NCBI GenBank assembly: GCA_037179515.1
Contig: JAXCGZ010003832.1
Span: 80,001-144,000, forward strand
Direction: 5' to 3'
Origin: Halocaridina rubra
Lineage: Eukaryota; Arthropoda; Malacostraca; Decapoda; Atyidae
DNA: 64,000 nucleotides
A program made the translations under genes and the position numbers. Under the pieces are notes generated by a model. That model was not told where the DNA came from and did no database searches. It saw only the letters and a program-made list of their open reading frames with translations. Numbering within the stretch: the first letter of the stretch is position 1; each line of letters starts with the position of its first letter. This document shows, piece after piece, positions 1-10,351 of the stretch.

Positions 1-754
1 TAGCTTACCATAGCTACTTAGGAGGGGCAATTGGAAGAGTATTGATATTTCTCGTCATTTTCGTAACATACCTTGTCAGTTGACAGGCTCACAGAATACA
101 CTATTAGATGTGTAAGGTCAGTGGTGAATTAATATAGTTATGAGGGAGGGAGTATAGAATAATTCCTCTGTGTTCCCCTGTGTGTCGTAGAAGTCAACTA
201 TATGGGGCAGAGCCAGGAGACTGTGAATCCCCTTCACTGTATATTTTCTCCCAAAAGAGTCGGAGTATTTTGCCTTGACGCAGCAACTCCCTTTATAAGA
301 AGAAAAATGGCGTATGTATATAGATCTGCTTTGGTTGTAATCATAACTTAAGTGTCTGTTCAACTTCACAAGTATCTTTTAAAGCCCGGTGGCCAACAGT
401 CAAACGTTTAACATCACCAGTTAAAGGTTAAGGTCTCTAATAAAAAGCAGAGGCAAGGGACAGTGATAGCAGAGCCCGACTATATACCTACCATAGGTGG
501 GGCTCACAATCACATGGACCCAATGATCTCCAGTCAGTGGCTTAATAATCAGATAGACCTTTAGGAAATCAGGAGAGTGCTGGGAATTCCCTCTTTTGTA
601 TGTACTTCTCACAAAGAGTCTTTTGTAAATAGGTATATTGAATAGCAGTATGGGTAAACTTATGCCATTTTTAAACTATCTGACATTGCCTATATTTTAC
701 TGGTATTTTGTACACATTTTTATGTAGTTGATGTAATCAAATCGACTGTCACAG
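1..754. other. Non-coding left edge, probable intron
   Basis: No exon is visible. About 125-330 and 425-625 carry two diverged copies of a dispersed repeat that recurs near 59.9 kb and 61.2 kb; shared words include TGTGTTCCCCTG, GGGGCAGAGC and AAGAGTC. The last 20 bases before 755 form the acceptor of the first zinc-finger exon. If that exon is spliced from an upstream common exon, this stretch is intron. Confidence 0.5.
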
Positions 755-1039
755 GATAATATCACAAGAGGAGAGAGCATCAAACGTCATCGGTGCCCCC
801 ACTGCCCCTACTCCACTAATCATCGCAGTCACCTGAAGAGCCATTTATTATTGCACGCAGGAGCCAAGCCTTATAATTGCTCTTATTGCCCCGCAAAATT
901 CTCTCAGAAAGGCAACATGAAGATTCACATGAGAGTTCACACTGGAGAGAAGCCATATGCCTGTTCCAAGTGCCCCTACCGTGCCAGCCAAGCAAATCAG
1001 GTGAAGCGTCACCTTCTTCATCATGCAGCTCATGAATAA
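755..1039 (+). CDS. C2H2 zinc-finger alternative 3' terminal exon, + array no. 1
   Basis: This encodes a 94-residue C-terminal module with three C2H2 fingers, expected to bind DNA in the nucleus when joined to an upstream (probably BTB) part. The reading frame opens directly after the acceptor ACTGTCACAG with GAT, phase 0, giving DNITRGES and then fingers at about residues 14-34, 42-62 and 70-90, each C-x2-C-x12-H-x3-H. The first linker is AGAKPYN rather than TGEKP; the second is canonical TGEKPYA. Finger 2 has the helix QKGNMK. The stop TAA at 1037-1039 overlaps a possible polyadenylation hexamer AATAAA (1035-1040). There is no credible start codon with a full protein upstream; the only ATGs fall inside fingers. 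Its closest relatives are the next two exons. The fingers and the acceptor are seen; the lola-like assignment is inferred from exon organisation, so another BTB-ZF or zinc-finger gene with alternative ends is possible. Confidence 0.88.
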   Translation, partial: DNITRGESIKRHRCPHCPYSTNHRSHLKSHLLLHAGAKPYNCSYCPAKFSQKGNMKIHMRVHTGEKPYACSKCPYRASQANQVKRHLLHHAAHE

Positions 1040-1449
1040 AGAAACCTTGATCACTGAATTATGGATAAGAGTGAAAAGAGATTGAGCATAAACTCTTCAT
1101 ATTGTAAGTATTTTTATTAAGTGCTATATTGTTCTTTGAAACTGCAAATCCAAATCTAGTATCTATTTTTTTCGACTGTTCCTTTCATTTTGTGAAAATT
1201 CTATATAAGAAATAACTGAGCCTTTAGTTGCTTTGCCATCTTATGTGCACCACCGGAGGGTGAATCTATGCTGTAGACGCTGCCACTCCAGGTCCTATTC
1301 CATCAGTTATTCAATAGAAAGAAAATGTAAAGAGAAAGTGATATCCATCCCTTTTTGTTACTTTTATATTACCTAGTACAGTATAATGTTACCAATCCAA
1401 GAACGGAATTTTTTATTTCCTCTATCGAGGATAATAGTTTTAGATTATG

Positions 1450-1614
1450 TTGTTTGCTGTTTTATGTCTATAAATCCCCATTTGAATGGTAATGGACACA
1501 GGTTAGAGATTAGAAAAATACTGGATACTCTTCCTAACGCTCCACAGTGGGCTTGAACATGGGTATGTCACCTCCCGATTTTAGTGCTCTTACTACTGCT
1601 CTGCTGCAGCCTCC
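1450..1614 (-). repeat. SINE-1 (tRNA-derived SINE-like), - strand
   Basis: Read on the - strand it runs from GGAGGCTGCAGCAGAGCAG (tRNA-like A-box region) through a degenerate B box to the tail words CCCCATTTGAATGG-like and TTTGCTGT. It matches about 20 other copies in the window. Confidence 0.75.
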
Positions 1615-1909
1615 AAAGCTTTTAGAGTATAGTTGAAAGTAATTTTTATTAAAAACATGTATCTTTTGAGAGAAACCGTGCATGATAAATCATTTTAGTA
1701 TAATATTGGAAATATTAAAATCACTTGCATGTCCTTAATTACTTGTTGCTCAGTACTGATGAAAATTTTAATCATTACTATTAATATAATTTTATTCATA
1801 CACCTTTGATACATCTTCAGAAAAATTTTAATTTTTAAGCAATTATCTGTAAATTTTATTATTATAAAAATTAGACTCGATGTTTTTGCATCCGAATATG
1901 TAGTTTTTT

Positions 1910-1935
1910 ACCAAAAGGCACTTCATTGCATTCAC
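1910..1935 (+). other. 26-base motif repeated between zinc-finger exons (copy 1)
   Basis: Begins ACCAAAAGGCACTTCATTGC and continues for six more bases; identical at 4529-4554. The surroundings are diverged AT-rich sequence. It may be a remnant of the exon duplication or a constrained element. Confidence 0.6.
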
Positions 1936-2195
1936 TTATTACTGAAATAAAAATTAAGTAGAGAATGGGGACATGATTAAGTATAATAGATTCTAGGGTA
2001 ATTTGTAATTAAGGAGGAACTAGAAATACAGCCTCTTTATCATCTTGACATTCATAATTTATTTTTATTTTGAATTTGAAGGGAGTGAGTTTAGAAAAAT
2101 TCTTCAGTTTTTTAAAATGGAGCGCATGTCCATAAATTTATTGACAATATACAGTTCATATTTCAATTGTGATTGACGTAATGATGCTTATTCAG

Positions 2196-2504
2196 GATAA
2201 ATTCGGAAGAGGAGAGACCATTGACAAGCGTCATCAGTGTTCCCAATGCCCCTATTCTACCAAATATTACGGGCACTGGAAGAGCCATCTGTTGTCACAT
2301 ATCGGAGCTAGACCATTCAAGTGCTTCTTCTGCCCTGCCAAATTTTCCCAGAAAGGCAATATGAAGACCCACATGAGAGTCCATACTGGAGAGAAGCCGT
2401 ACGCTTGCCCCAAGTGCCCCTATCGTGCCATCCAGTCAATTCAGTTGAAGCGCCACCTTCTCCAGCATGAACATCAAGAAGAAAACTCCATGGACGCTGT
2501 TTAG
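2196..2504 (+). CDS. C2H2 zinc-finger alternative 3' terminal exon, + array no. 2
   Basis: A 102-residue module starting after the acceptor TTATTCAG in phase 0 with GAT (DKFGRGET). It carries three fingers: CSQC..., CFFC... and CPKC..., each C-x2-C-x12-H-x3-H, with linkers IGARPFK and TGEKPYA and an acidic tail HQEENSMDAV. It is a close paralogue of exons 1 and 3: finger 2 (CPAKFSQKGNMKTHMRVH) is almost identical in all three. Finger 1 has Trp where the core leucine of the helix is expected (GHWKSH), which is unusual and may weaken that finger. The frame continues upstream of the acceptor to an ATG at 2169, but that lies in the intron polypyrimidine/AG region and is unlikely to be used. The nuclear DNA-binding role is inferred from the family. 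Confidence 0.88.
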   Translation, partial: DKFGRGETIDKRHQCSQCPYSTKYYGHWKSHLLSHIGARPFKCFFCPAKFSQKGNMKTHMRVHTGEKPYACPKCPYRAIQSIQLKRHLLQHEHQEENSMDAV

Positions 2505-2869
2505 GGATATACTGTATATGAGAATAGGATGACCATAAATTTTGCACATGGTAAATATTTTTTGTTTTTACAATACAGTATTTTTTTCTTCAGTACACAA
2601 TTTCAAGTTTGACTCGAGTCTTCTCTTGAAATGTCTTCTCAAATTTATTGTCTTCATATATAATCATTCTGATTTACATCCCCTTTTGCTTCAGGGGCCA
2701 CGAATATGATGGCTGCTCCTTACCATACAAGTAGAAAATGAAAAGTACTATCTTCCTGTATATATTCTTAAGAATTCTGTTTGAAGTCATTCTTCAAGCT
2801 CTCATGCAGTTGCCTAAGGCAGACAATCTGCATATCTGCCTATGCTCTTGAAGCCTCTTAATTTTCATC

Positions 2870-2975
2870 AAATATTTTGGCTTCTACCATCATGAGTACT
2901 ATGGTGGATCAATCGTCTCTGTATCATCCTATTGCTTTCGTCCTCCTCTGTCACATCATATGCCCTCATATCCTC
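2870..2975 (-). mobile_element. Fragment resembling a LINE C-terminal end (RTE-like)
   Basis: The - strand translates to words such as DVTEEDESNRM and RRLIHHS, resembling the region after the reverse transcriptase in RTE-like elements. Related fragments lie at 40722-41170 and 42797-42905. It is short and degraded, so the assignment is tentative. Confidence 0.35.
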
Positions 2976-3316
2976 CCTTCTTAACCTTAATTTTTTTTTT
3001 CTTATACTTCAGCAGACTGGATTACACTCCTTTTTTGATTAGATGTTTTGATATTTTAAAATCTGCGCTGCATAAACTTTTCCCAAAGCTTTGCCAAAAC
3101 AAAGCTCAATTTTTTTTTTTTTTTTTTCATTGTATTATTTTCTTGTTTGTCATCTTAATATACGAGGTTTAGGATCAAAGTAATATTGTGGGACTTGTAT
3201 TTAACATATGTATTTTAACGTTTCCTCTTATATCTTCAATGAATTTTTCCAAAAGTCAGGGGAGTGACCACATCCAAAAGAAAAAAAATCAAAGCTTAGT
3301 TATTCAACATTCTCTT

Positions 3317-3388
3317 GGTGCCCGGGCCTTATAAGAGCAGTGTTCTTTGCACCTACTTGTGTCACACATAAAAAAAAAAAAAAAAAAA
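3317..3388 (+). mobile_element. 3' end fragment of the Jockey-like LINE
   Basis: Carries the GCCCGGGCCTT word and the terminal GTGTCACAC followed by poly-A, as at the 3' end of the larger element ending near 24530. Confidence 0.55.
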
Positions 3389-3644
3389 GTACATGCTATA
3401 TAGAGGTAAAATGACCGAACTCAACCCATACTGAAACAGGTTTAACGTTTCTCTAGTTTATGCAGTTTCCATCATTTGGGCTTTGAGGTGCTTGCTAATG
3501 ATGCCAAAGTAAATTGTGGATATCTTTATGCCTCTTTTTACTGGATGGCAAGTCCTCCTTTGGAACTTGACCTAATGCACCCATTTCCTCATTCTCAATC
3601 TTGCCTCACGTAATAATTCTTCTTTACTGTCATCTCATTATGTA

Positions 3645-3775
3645 GGGGGACTGCAGTAGTGCAGTGGTTAGAGCATTTGACTTAGGAAGTGACAGACCCA
3701 CGATTGAGCCCACCATGGGGCGCTAGGACAGGCATCCAACCTTAATTCCCCATCGCTGAACTGTGTCTGCTGCAC
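3645..3775 (+). repeat. SINE-1, + strand
   Basis: Begins GGGGGACTGCAGTAGTGCAG with GTGGTTAGAGC (A-box-like) and GATTGAGCCC (B-box-like), then CCACCATGGGGCGCTAGGA. It lacks the TAGTGACA tail. Confidence 0.8.
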
Positions 3776-4128
3776 TCTTTCCTCACATTATAGATTTCAT
3801 TTAATATTCTAGAACTTATTACAAGAATTCCTGATGTGTGTGGTGTAAATATTCACCATTCAATTTGAAAGTTTTTTGTCTACCAAGGTAGTATTTGAGA
3901 ACAAAAAAATAATTTCCAAGTGTTATGCTAGACCCTATCAAACTAACAATAGCCTTGGTTACCGAGTTTTATCGTACCCCGCCTGTCCTCCTCGTATCGG
4001 TTTTGTTGGAGGAATCTTTGTGAATGGAGGAATAGGCATCACTACTTTTGTTACTCTATATAGTTGCTTCCTCTAACATGGAGGGGAATGTGAGAATGGA
4101 TCGTTCTCCTCAATATCAGGATTGAGGA

Positions 4129-4255
4129 TGTTGTTTTCCGTTTTCTGTGTCAATATTGATCCCCATTATAGGACTGGACACAGGTTAGAGATGTGGCACA
4201 AAGGCTGAATTACTTTCCTAACCTCCCGCAGTTTGCTCTAACATAGGGATATGAA
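4129..4255 (-). repeat. SINE-1 fragment, - strand
   Basis: Matches the 3' two-thirds of SINE-1 (ATTGATCCCCATTATAGG, GGACACAGGTTAGAG, CCGCAGTTTGCTC); the tRNA-like head is missing. Confidence 0.65.
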
Positions 4256-4528
4256 ATTCAACTTACATATGCTGTACTTTAGTATATATGTTAGGTCATT
4301 TATGTATAAAATTATGTAATATTAATTAAAAGGGTTAAAAGACACTGATGTCTGTAATATATTTACTTCTTAAATTATTCATACAATACAGTACATATGA
4401 GTTTATGTATAGAATATATTTTACATGTATTGAATATTTTGTCAAGAATATTTTTTTGATTTATGGTCTTTGATGTTCTATTGTAATTTTAATATTCAAT
4501 TTTTTAATTGTAATATGTAAATGTTTCT

Positions 4529-4554
4529 ACCAAAAGGCACTTCATTGCATTCAC
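4529..4554 (+). other. 26-base motif repeated between zinc-finger exons (copy 2)
   Basis: Identical over 26 bases to 1910-1935. It sits in AT-rich sequence about 2.0 kb after exon 2's stop, whereas copy 1 is about 0.9 kb after exon 1's stop. Confidence 0.6.
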
Positions 4555-4616
4555 ATACTCTTAAGACAGTTATTAAAAAATGGTTACAAGACTGTTATAG
4601 AACCAAAGTGAACATG

Positions 4617-4970
4617 ATATAGTTAAGCATTCAGAATTTTTATCAGATATTTAAGCGTTCAGACTTCATTTATAAGATATTTAATCATTAAGAATTTTTC
4701 ATCAAATATATAAGCATTCAGAATTTTTTTTATCAGATAGTTAAGCAATCAGTTTTTTATCAGATAATTATGCCTTCATATTTTATTATATTTATTATAT
4801 AATAAAGCATTCAGACTTAATCAAATAGTTAAGCATTCAGATTTTTTTTATCAGATAGCTAAGCATTCAAATTTTTTATCTGATAATCAGTCAAATTTTT
4901 TTTTTATCTAATAGTAAAGCTTTCAAAATAGTTATCATATAGTTAAGCATTAGGAATTTTTTTATCAGTC
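4617..4970. repeat. AT-rich minisatellite, unit about 30-40 bases
   Basis: About ten diverged units built on TAGTTAAGCATTCAGAATTT and TTTTATCAGAT, with unit length varying through T-run and small indel changes. Confidence 0.75.
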
Positions 4971-5057
4971 ATGCTGATACACGTAGAAATCTGTAAGTCA
5001 ATAGTTAAAATTCAATTACAGGCAGCAACAGCATTTATATAGATACAGTTTGGGATT

Positions 5058-5382
5058 TACAGGGGGTCCTCAGTTTACGATATCCTCGAGTTAAGATGTT
5101 TCGTGTGTACGATGCATCTCACAATAATTATTTTGCTTTTTTTTATATTGTATGACCTGTACCATATCTCTCAAACATCAAGCGTATTCTTCTGATGGCA
5201 TTGATTTGAAGGAAGGGAAAGCCATCACCATGGAATTGAAATTAGATAGTGACACGCTCAGAAAAGGGAGAAACTTTACAACTGTAGGTCTTTATTTTGG
5301 TGTGTTCCGAGTTAGGCTGAAAATTGGGTTATGTCATGTCTTGAGGATCAGAACTCTGACATAAGTCAAGGAACCCCTGTAT
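5058..5382 (+). mobile_element. MITE-C, Tigger/pogo-like short element
   Basis: Starts GGGGGTCCTCAGTTTACGAT and ends with GACATAAGTCAAGGAACCCC, so the ends are imperfect inverted repeats. Inside, one frame reads SSDGIDLKEGKAITMELKL, the N-terminal start of Tigger/jerky-type transposases, followed by decay. Other copies are at 5606-5916, 43624-44428 and 63404-63725. Confidence 0.72.
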
Positions 5383-5454
5383 CTTTTTAAACTGCAGATA
5401 TACCCCCTACACCATTACCACTTGATGAAGCTATACCCTAAGCACACTGCATAT

Positions 5455-5605
5455 GGCATTGTATAGTTTTAGAAATCCTTATTTTTACCCATATTTAGGA
5501 CAATGGCAGAAGATTCTTGCCCACTTATCTTGTGGGTGACCCAAGCAGGGTGATGGTGGGGAATTGTGGCACTTTTATCTCAAAGAATTCAGCATTGATC
5601 TTAGC
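5455..5605 (+). repeat. Family-F dispersed repeat
   Basis: Contains TTGCCCACTTATCTTGTGGG, GACCCAAGCAGGGTGATGGT and GGGGAATTGTGGCA. The same order recurs at 5917-6058 and 6059-6195, and inverted at 8308-8485, 21148-21320 and 39411-39612. Confidence 0.65.
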
Positions 5606-5916
5606 ATTGTATACAGGAGGTCCTCGACTTTTGTCAGAGTACCGTTTTTGAAAAAAGGGATGTAACCTCAATTTCAGTGTAAGTCGGTACACACCTAAAT
5701 AAGCACTTAAGCTATTGCAGTAGTAAAGTTTCTCCCTTTCCCATGCATTTTATTATCTCTAATTTCACTTCCATTGTGATGGCTTTCCTTTTCTTGCCAT
5801 CAGATGAATTTGCTTTACACTTGGGAGACAATACAGACCAAAAATTATAAAAAAAGATGCAAAATAATTCAGATGCGTTGTAACCACAAAACATCGTAAC
5901 TCGGGGACCCCTGTAG
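5606..5916 (-). mobile_element. MITE-C, reverse orientation
   Basis: Reverse-complement partner of 5058-5382. The - strand frame reads SSDGKKRKAITMEVKLEIIK followed by CMGKGE, a better preserved version of the Tigger N-terminus; the ends are AGGTCCTCGACTTTTGTCAG and ACTCGGGGACCCCTG. Confidence 0.75.
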
Positions 5917-6195
5917 TTTAGAAAATCCATACTTATATACAATTTTCCTACACTGACAGAAGATCCCTGCCCACTTACCTGGTGGATGACCCAAGCAGGG
6001 TGATAGTGGGGAATTGTTGCAGACCATTATTCCCAAGGATACAGCATTGCCTGTTGCAATGTATGGTTTTAGAAAATTAATACTTTTATACAATTTTAGA
6101 ACACCGACAAGAGATCCTTGCCCACTTACCTTAGGATGACCTGATTAGGGTGGTGGAGGGAATTGTGGCAACCCTTTATCCTTAAGTAGCTAAGA
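5917..6195 (+). repeat. Two tandem Family-F repeat copies
   Basis: Two successive units (5917-6058, 6059-6195) share TTTTAGAAAA, GATCC(C/T)TGCCCACTTACC and GGGAATTGT. With 5455-5605 they bracket the MITE-C copy, which suggests that MITE-C inserted into a tandem Family-F array. Confidence 0.6.
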
Positions 6196-6270
6196 GGAGT
6201 AATTAGGTATATTAGCTTCTGGTGAATGATTGCTTGGACACAGCCAGCCCCATACGAGGGGGACTGCTGT

Positions 6271-6275
<5 letters not shown>

Positions 6276-6364
<89 letters not shown>
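6276..6364. repeat. (TA)n microsatellite
   Basis: About 89 bases of uninterrupted TA repeats. Confidence 0.98.
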
Positions 6365-6367
<3 letters not shown>

Positions 6368-7786
6368 TGGCCAGATCAAAGGTGTGCTAGTAACAGTAGA
6401 TGTTGTACAGTTTGGGTATCTTGCTTATGCCTCTGAAATTCTGAATAAACAAAGTTAACTTTTTTCATATTTCTTAAAAACTTACCCATTGTATTAGGTA
6501 CTTGTAGGTGTCTTAGGATCTTTTGCTAAAAATTGGAATCTGTTCTCTTTTTACATATAATGTTTAATTGTGCAGCTGTCCCTCATCCTATGCTGTAAAT
6601 TTGTTCCACCACTATCTGTGTAAGCTAAAATTGCATGTAGTCAAAACCCCAAATAAATGTGTATATTCCAAGCCTCATTAGTACACTAATTAAACATTGC
6701 CAAATATAATTCACATTCCTGTAAAAACAGTACTGTAGTTGTAATGAATTTTTTTTTGGGGGGGAAATATGAAATTTTATTTTTTCCTATAATATTTTTC
6801 CATTGTATGTATCCAAAACTACACTTTTTAAAACCGTGTAATATGAAGGACAACTGCATTTAAGAGTTTATGGAGTGTTGGTAAATAGTGCACTACCAAT
6901 GTAAATATGATTTGTAATCAAATTACCTGGAGTCGTTCTTTATTTGCTAAGCGACGTTTGACCAGTGACCAGAATCACTCAATTCTGACATTGTTCACAG
7001 ATTGAAAAAAAAAGAAGAAGTTTAGCATGAAATAGGAATGTATACAATCGTTTTATATCGCCTCAATGCATTAGAAAATGGGAAAGAGAGGTTAGACCAA
7101 AGTAACGTGATATTCAATAAGATAAAGTAAATTCATAGTTTTCTCAAAAATCTTTTTTTTATTTTACTTTCAAGACCTATAACTCCTGCCATTTTTGTAA
7201 TACAAATCTCAGACTTTGCACACTTTATGCTTGCATACATATGTGTAAAAGTAAGTTGCGGATTTTGATTACAAGTACAGGCGGAATTTCTGGAATTTTT
7301 TTATTGATTACAATGACAGGCGGAATGTCTCTATTTTTTATTGTTGCATTTTTTTAGAGTGGCATTTTCAACCTTTTCCGGAATGATAGGATAATTTCCC
7401 AACATAACTTTACTGTTGAATGTTTACAGAATTCCCTCAGAATTTTTTTACTTTAAGATTTTCATATAACAGCATATAAAATAATAATAAAAAATACTAT
7501 TTATAACCCAGTAGTAAAACATGAGTGGATATAAGATTTTGGCTCTATAAGCAACCTGGGAAATTTTGGCATCTGCTGTGTGGTCCCCCTCAATTTATTT
7601 ATTTATTTTTTTTATTGTAGTGCATGTCTGTTAATCAATTAATAATTTGTGTATATAAATTTTTTTATATTTTGATATGGAACTCGTTTAATTTTTAAAT
7701 TTTTAGAAAGTATAGCACATATCTGTAAATTTATGAATATTTATGCCTATTTCAATTATACTGACAATGTAATTAAACTATCGCAG

Positions 7787-8089
7787 GAAAAACTTGTAAG
7801 AATGCAGACTACAAACAATCATCAATGTTCACAGTGTCCTTACTCCACCAAGAACTACGGTCATCTAAAGAGCCATTTGTTGTTACACGCCGGAGCGAGG
7901 CCTTTCAGTTGCCCCTTCTGCCCTGCAAAATTCTCTCAGAAGGGCAACATGAAAACCCACATGAGAGTTCACACAGGGGAAAAACCGCATGCCTGTCCCA
8001 GGTGCCCGTACCGTGCTACACAGTTAATTCATTTGAAGCGTCATCTCCTTCTACATGCTGTGCGAAAGGATAAAAATCAAGAAAATTGA
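7787..8089 (+). CDS. C2H2 zinc-finger alternative 3' terminal exon, + array no. 3
   Basis: A 100-residue module opened by the acceptor ACTATCGCAG in phase 0 with GAA (EKLVRMQTTNN). Three C2H2 fingers follow (CSQC, CPFC, CPRC) with linkers AGARPFS and TGEKPHA and a basic tail VRKDKNQEN. All six Cys and six His are present. Finger 2 repeats the QKGNMK helix found in exons 1 and 2, and fingers 1 and 3 differ mainly at helix positions. That pattern fits duplication followed by change of DNA preference. The upstream ATG at 7733 lies in frame before the acceptor and is probably intronic. No poly-A signal is obvious within 150 bases after the stop. Confidence 0.88.
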   Translation, partial: EKLVRMQTTNNHQCSQCPYSTKNYGHLKSHLLLHAGARPFSCPFCPAKFSQKGNMKTHMRVHTGEKPHACPRCPYRATQLIHLKRHLLLHAVRKDKNQEN

Positions 8090-8307
8090 ATTTAATGATG
8101 AATACAAAGTGACACATATGAGCTTGGAAGTAGTAGTAGTAGTAGTAAGTATAGCCTCTATTTATTGGACCTTTCATGAGTATTGCTAATGTAATTACCA
8201 ACGTTTTCATAATATGAATTACAGATATGTAAATATTGTCTTTCTATGCATATATTTTTATTGTTTTGATATTTAGTATACCTTTCTCTTTTACAATATG
8301 TAAAACA

Positions 8308-8485
8308 GTGGCCACAATCCCCCTTGTGGCCAAGCAAAAGAACACATATTCACCACACGCCAAACATACTTCAATCATTCCTTTTAGCTCCTTGGGGGAT
8401 AAAGGTTTGCCACAATTCTCCCCTTCCATCCTACTTGGGTCACCAGCGTGATAAGTGGGCAAGAGTCTTTTGCCATGAAGCCAGA
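8308..8485 (-). repeat. Family-F dispersed repeat, - strand
   Basis: Shares GCCACAATCCCCCTTG, CACAATTCTCCCCTTCC and TAAGTGGGCAAGAG with the inverted copies near 5.5-6.2 kb and with 21148-21320. Confidence 0.6.
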
Positions 8486-8620
8486 CAGCCGCAACAGGAT
8501 GACCCCCACTGCTTCATCACTATATATGATATCATAGCTCATAAGCATTCAACAGAGGAAGGAAAAATACATATTTTCATAATTTTGTCATATATACTTT
8601 ATCACATTACTATCCAGATA

Positions 8621-8735
8621 GGGGATCGCAATGGTTAGAGCACTTAGCTTGGGAAGTGATGGACCTGCATTCAAACCCACAGCTGGATGTTAGAAAAGGC
8701 ATACAGCTTTAATTCCCTAACTCCAACCTGTCTTG
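8621..8735 (+). repeat. SINE-1, + strand
   Basis: Starts GGGGATCGCAATGGTTAGAG, then CTTGGGAAGTGATGGACC and the CCAGC-like body; the 3' tail is lost. Confidence 0.7.
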
Positions 8736-8930
8736 TTTTATCACATATACAGTACTTTTATATGGAGAGTAATGGTGACACATAACAGCAAACGACAATG
8801 TTCCTATCCGGTTAGACTGTACATCCTACAAACACAAACATAAAGTCTTCCTTACTGTGCTTCTCTCAAAGTGAGAGCCTAACTTTTGCATTCAAGCTTA
8901 CTGGAGGAAGACTACGCTTTTAAAAATAAT

Positions 8931-9047
8931 GTTGTCGTTTTGTGTCACTGTTAATCCTCATTATGGGGGTGAACACTTGCCAGATTTGAGCTGAGGAATT
9001 AATGCTGGATACCCTTTATATTTCCTTACGGTGGGCTTAATCGTGCA
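8931..9047 (-). repeat. SINE-1 fragment, - strand
   Basis: Carries TGTGTCACTGTTAATCCTCA and GGAATTAATGCTGGATACCC; the tRNA-like head is truncated. Confidence 0.65.
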
Positions 9048-9496
9048 ATAATGAATGATCTCTGGACTGATATGAAACTTCTTGTATTATAATTTGGCTT
9101 TGTAAACCTTGGTGATAATATTTTTATTACAGTTTTGCTTTGTAAGCCATGTCAATATGTTCCATGTTAATTTTGTATGATTAATTTACATATTTTGTTG
9201 CCTCAGAGGGGGGAAGGGGTTTGCATGACCCAAAGCTTTAAATGGTAGGATCCTCTACAGAATGGCAATCTTTTGAAATACTTGTAAGCTATATTTTGTC
9301 TTGCCCATTCAAAATTACGTGATGAAGAATATCTATTCATATACTTTTTTACATAGTCCTTTTTCTGACTTGAAAACTGCTACTATTCCTATGTTAAAGG
9401 TGAGTGAATTTGCCATCACAAAGAATCTCGGCTCCTCTTTTTCCAGTGAGTCATTGTAGGGCTATTCTGTTTTTTCTTTAGTCTCTTATTTCGAAG

Positions 9497-9662
9497 GGGA
9501 CTAGTTGTGCAGTAGTTAGAGCACTCAGCTTGGAAAGTTACAGACCTGCAATTGATCCTATGTTGGGGCATCAGGAATGGCATCGAGACTTATATTCAGC
9601 TCCAAACTGTCTCTGTCCACCCCCATAATGGGGATATAATATTGACAAAATGGCAAAAAACA
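9497..9662 (+). repeat. SINE-1, + strand
   Basis: Near full length, from GGGGACTAGTTGTGCAG to the tail TTGACAAAATGGCAAAAAAC. 5' and 3' landmarks are in the expected order. Confidence 0.75.
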
Positions 9663-10351
9663 GCCTTCTTTCGAAAGGTTTTCTATTTTATGATGATTTA
9701 AGGAGTTTGTGCTATTGATTAATCCTTCTGACTTGTTTAGACCTGCTCCTGGATCCTGTTTTCTGTGTGGCTCACTAACACCATTCTCTCTTAATGGGTT
9801 GGTAAAACTTTTTGTTGCAGGAGATAATGTCTTCTTGTTTGGTATATTTAAAGGACTTGTCATCTTTATCCATAGGTACGTCATTGGATGAATAAAGTTG
9901 GTCAGCTGTTATTCTTAATTTTTGTGGAGTGAATTTTATAGTGGCTGATACCAGTCTCTCCTGTCTCTTGTTCCTTTACTTTGAGAGTTAAGATTGTATG
10001 GGCGACCAATTTTGCTCTACACATCATTAATAACATGAAGTATACATATATTGCTTCATCTATCTTCGTATTGTACTTTATATGTAAAGTACTTCATATA
10101 TCAGCCTACCCTTAAAATAGTAATCATACATATACACACTAGCTAGTGTTCATACCTCCACAAACTGAAGGATAATCATTAATGCTGCCTCAACTTTTTT
10201 AAGTCTTTTATTTTTATCTACAAATTAAAATCCTTGTAAGTGGCATGCAAAATCTCATCAATTATCTTTATTACAATACTGTAATGTCATGAATAATTAC
10301 TCTATATGTTTAAGCAAAATAGTAATACTGCATTTCCAATCTTCTTTGCAG
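9663..10351. other. Spacer upstream of zinc-finger exon 4
   Basis: AT-rich non-coding sequence. An open frame at 9709-9891 has no recognisable motif and I do not call it. A polypyrimidine run TTTCCAATCTTCTTTGCAG precedes exon 4. Confidence 0.5.

Larger units (their letters stand above)
1040..2195. other. Spacer between zinc-finger exons 1 and 2
   Basis: AT-rich non-coding DNA. It holds one SINE-1 copy (1450-1614) and the 26-base motif at 1910-1935 that recurs after exon 2. Apart from the acceptor at its right end I see nothing else. Confidence 0.6.
2505..7786. other. Long spacer between zinc-finger exons 2 and 3
   Basis: No exon was found. The left part holds TE fragments listed separately (LINE ends, two SINE-1 copies, a 36-base-scale tandem repeat, two MITE-C copies, three Family-F copies, a (TA)n tract). 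From about 6365 to 7786 I see only AT-rich unique sequence, with a short local duplication of a TACAGGCGGAAT-like word near 7280-7325. Confidence 0.55.

Noticed and set aside
6222..6458. Open frames of alternating Ile-Tyr
   Set aside because: Product of the (TA)n tract; the same occurs at each TA microsatellite in the window.
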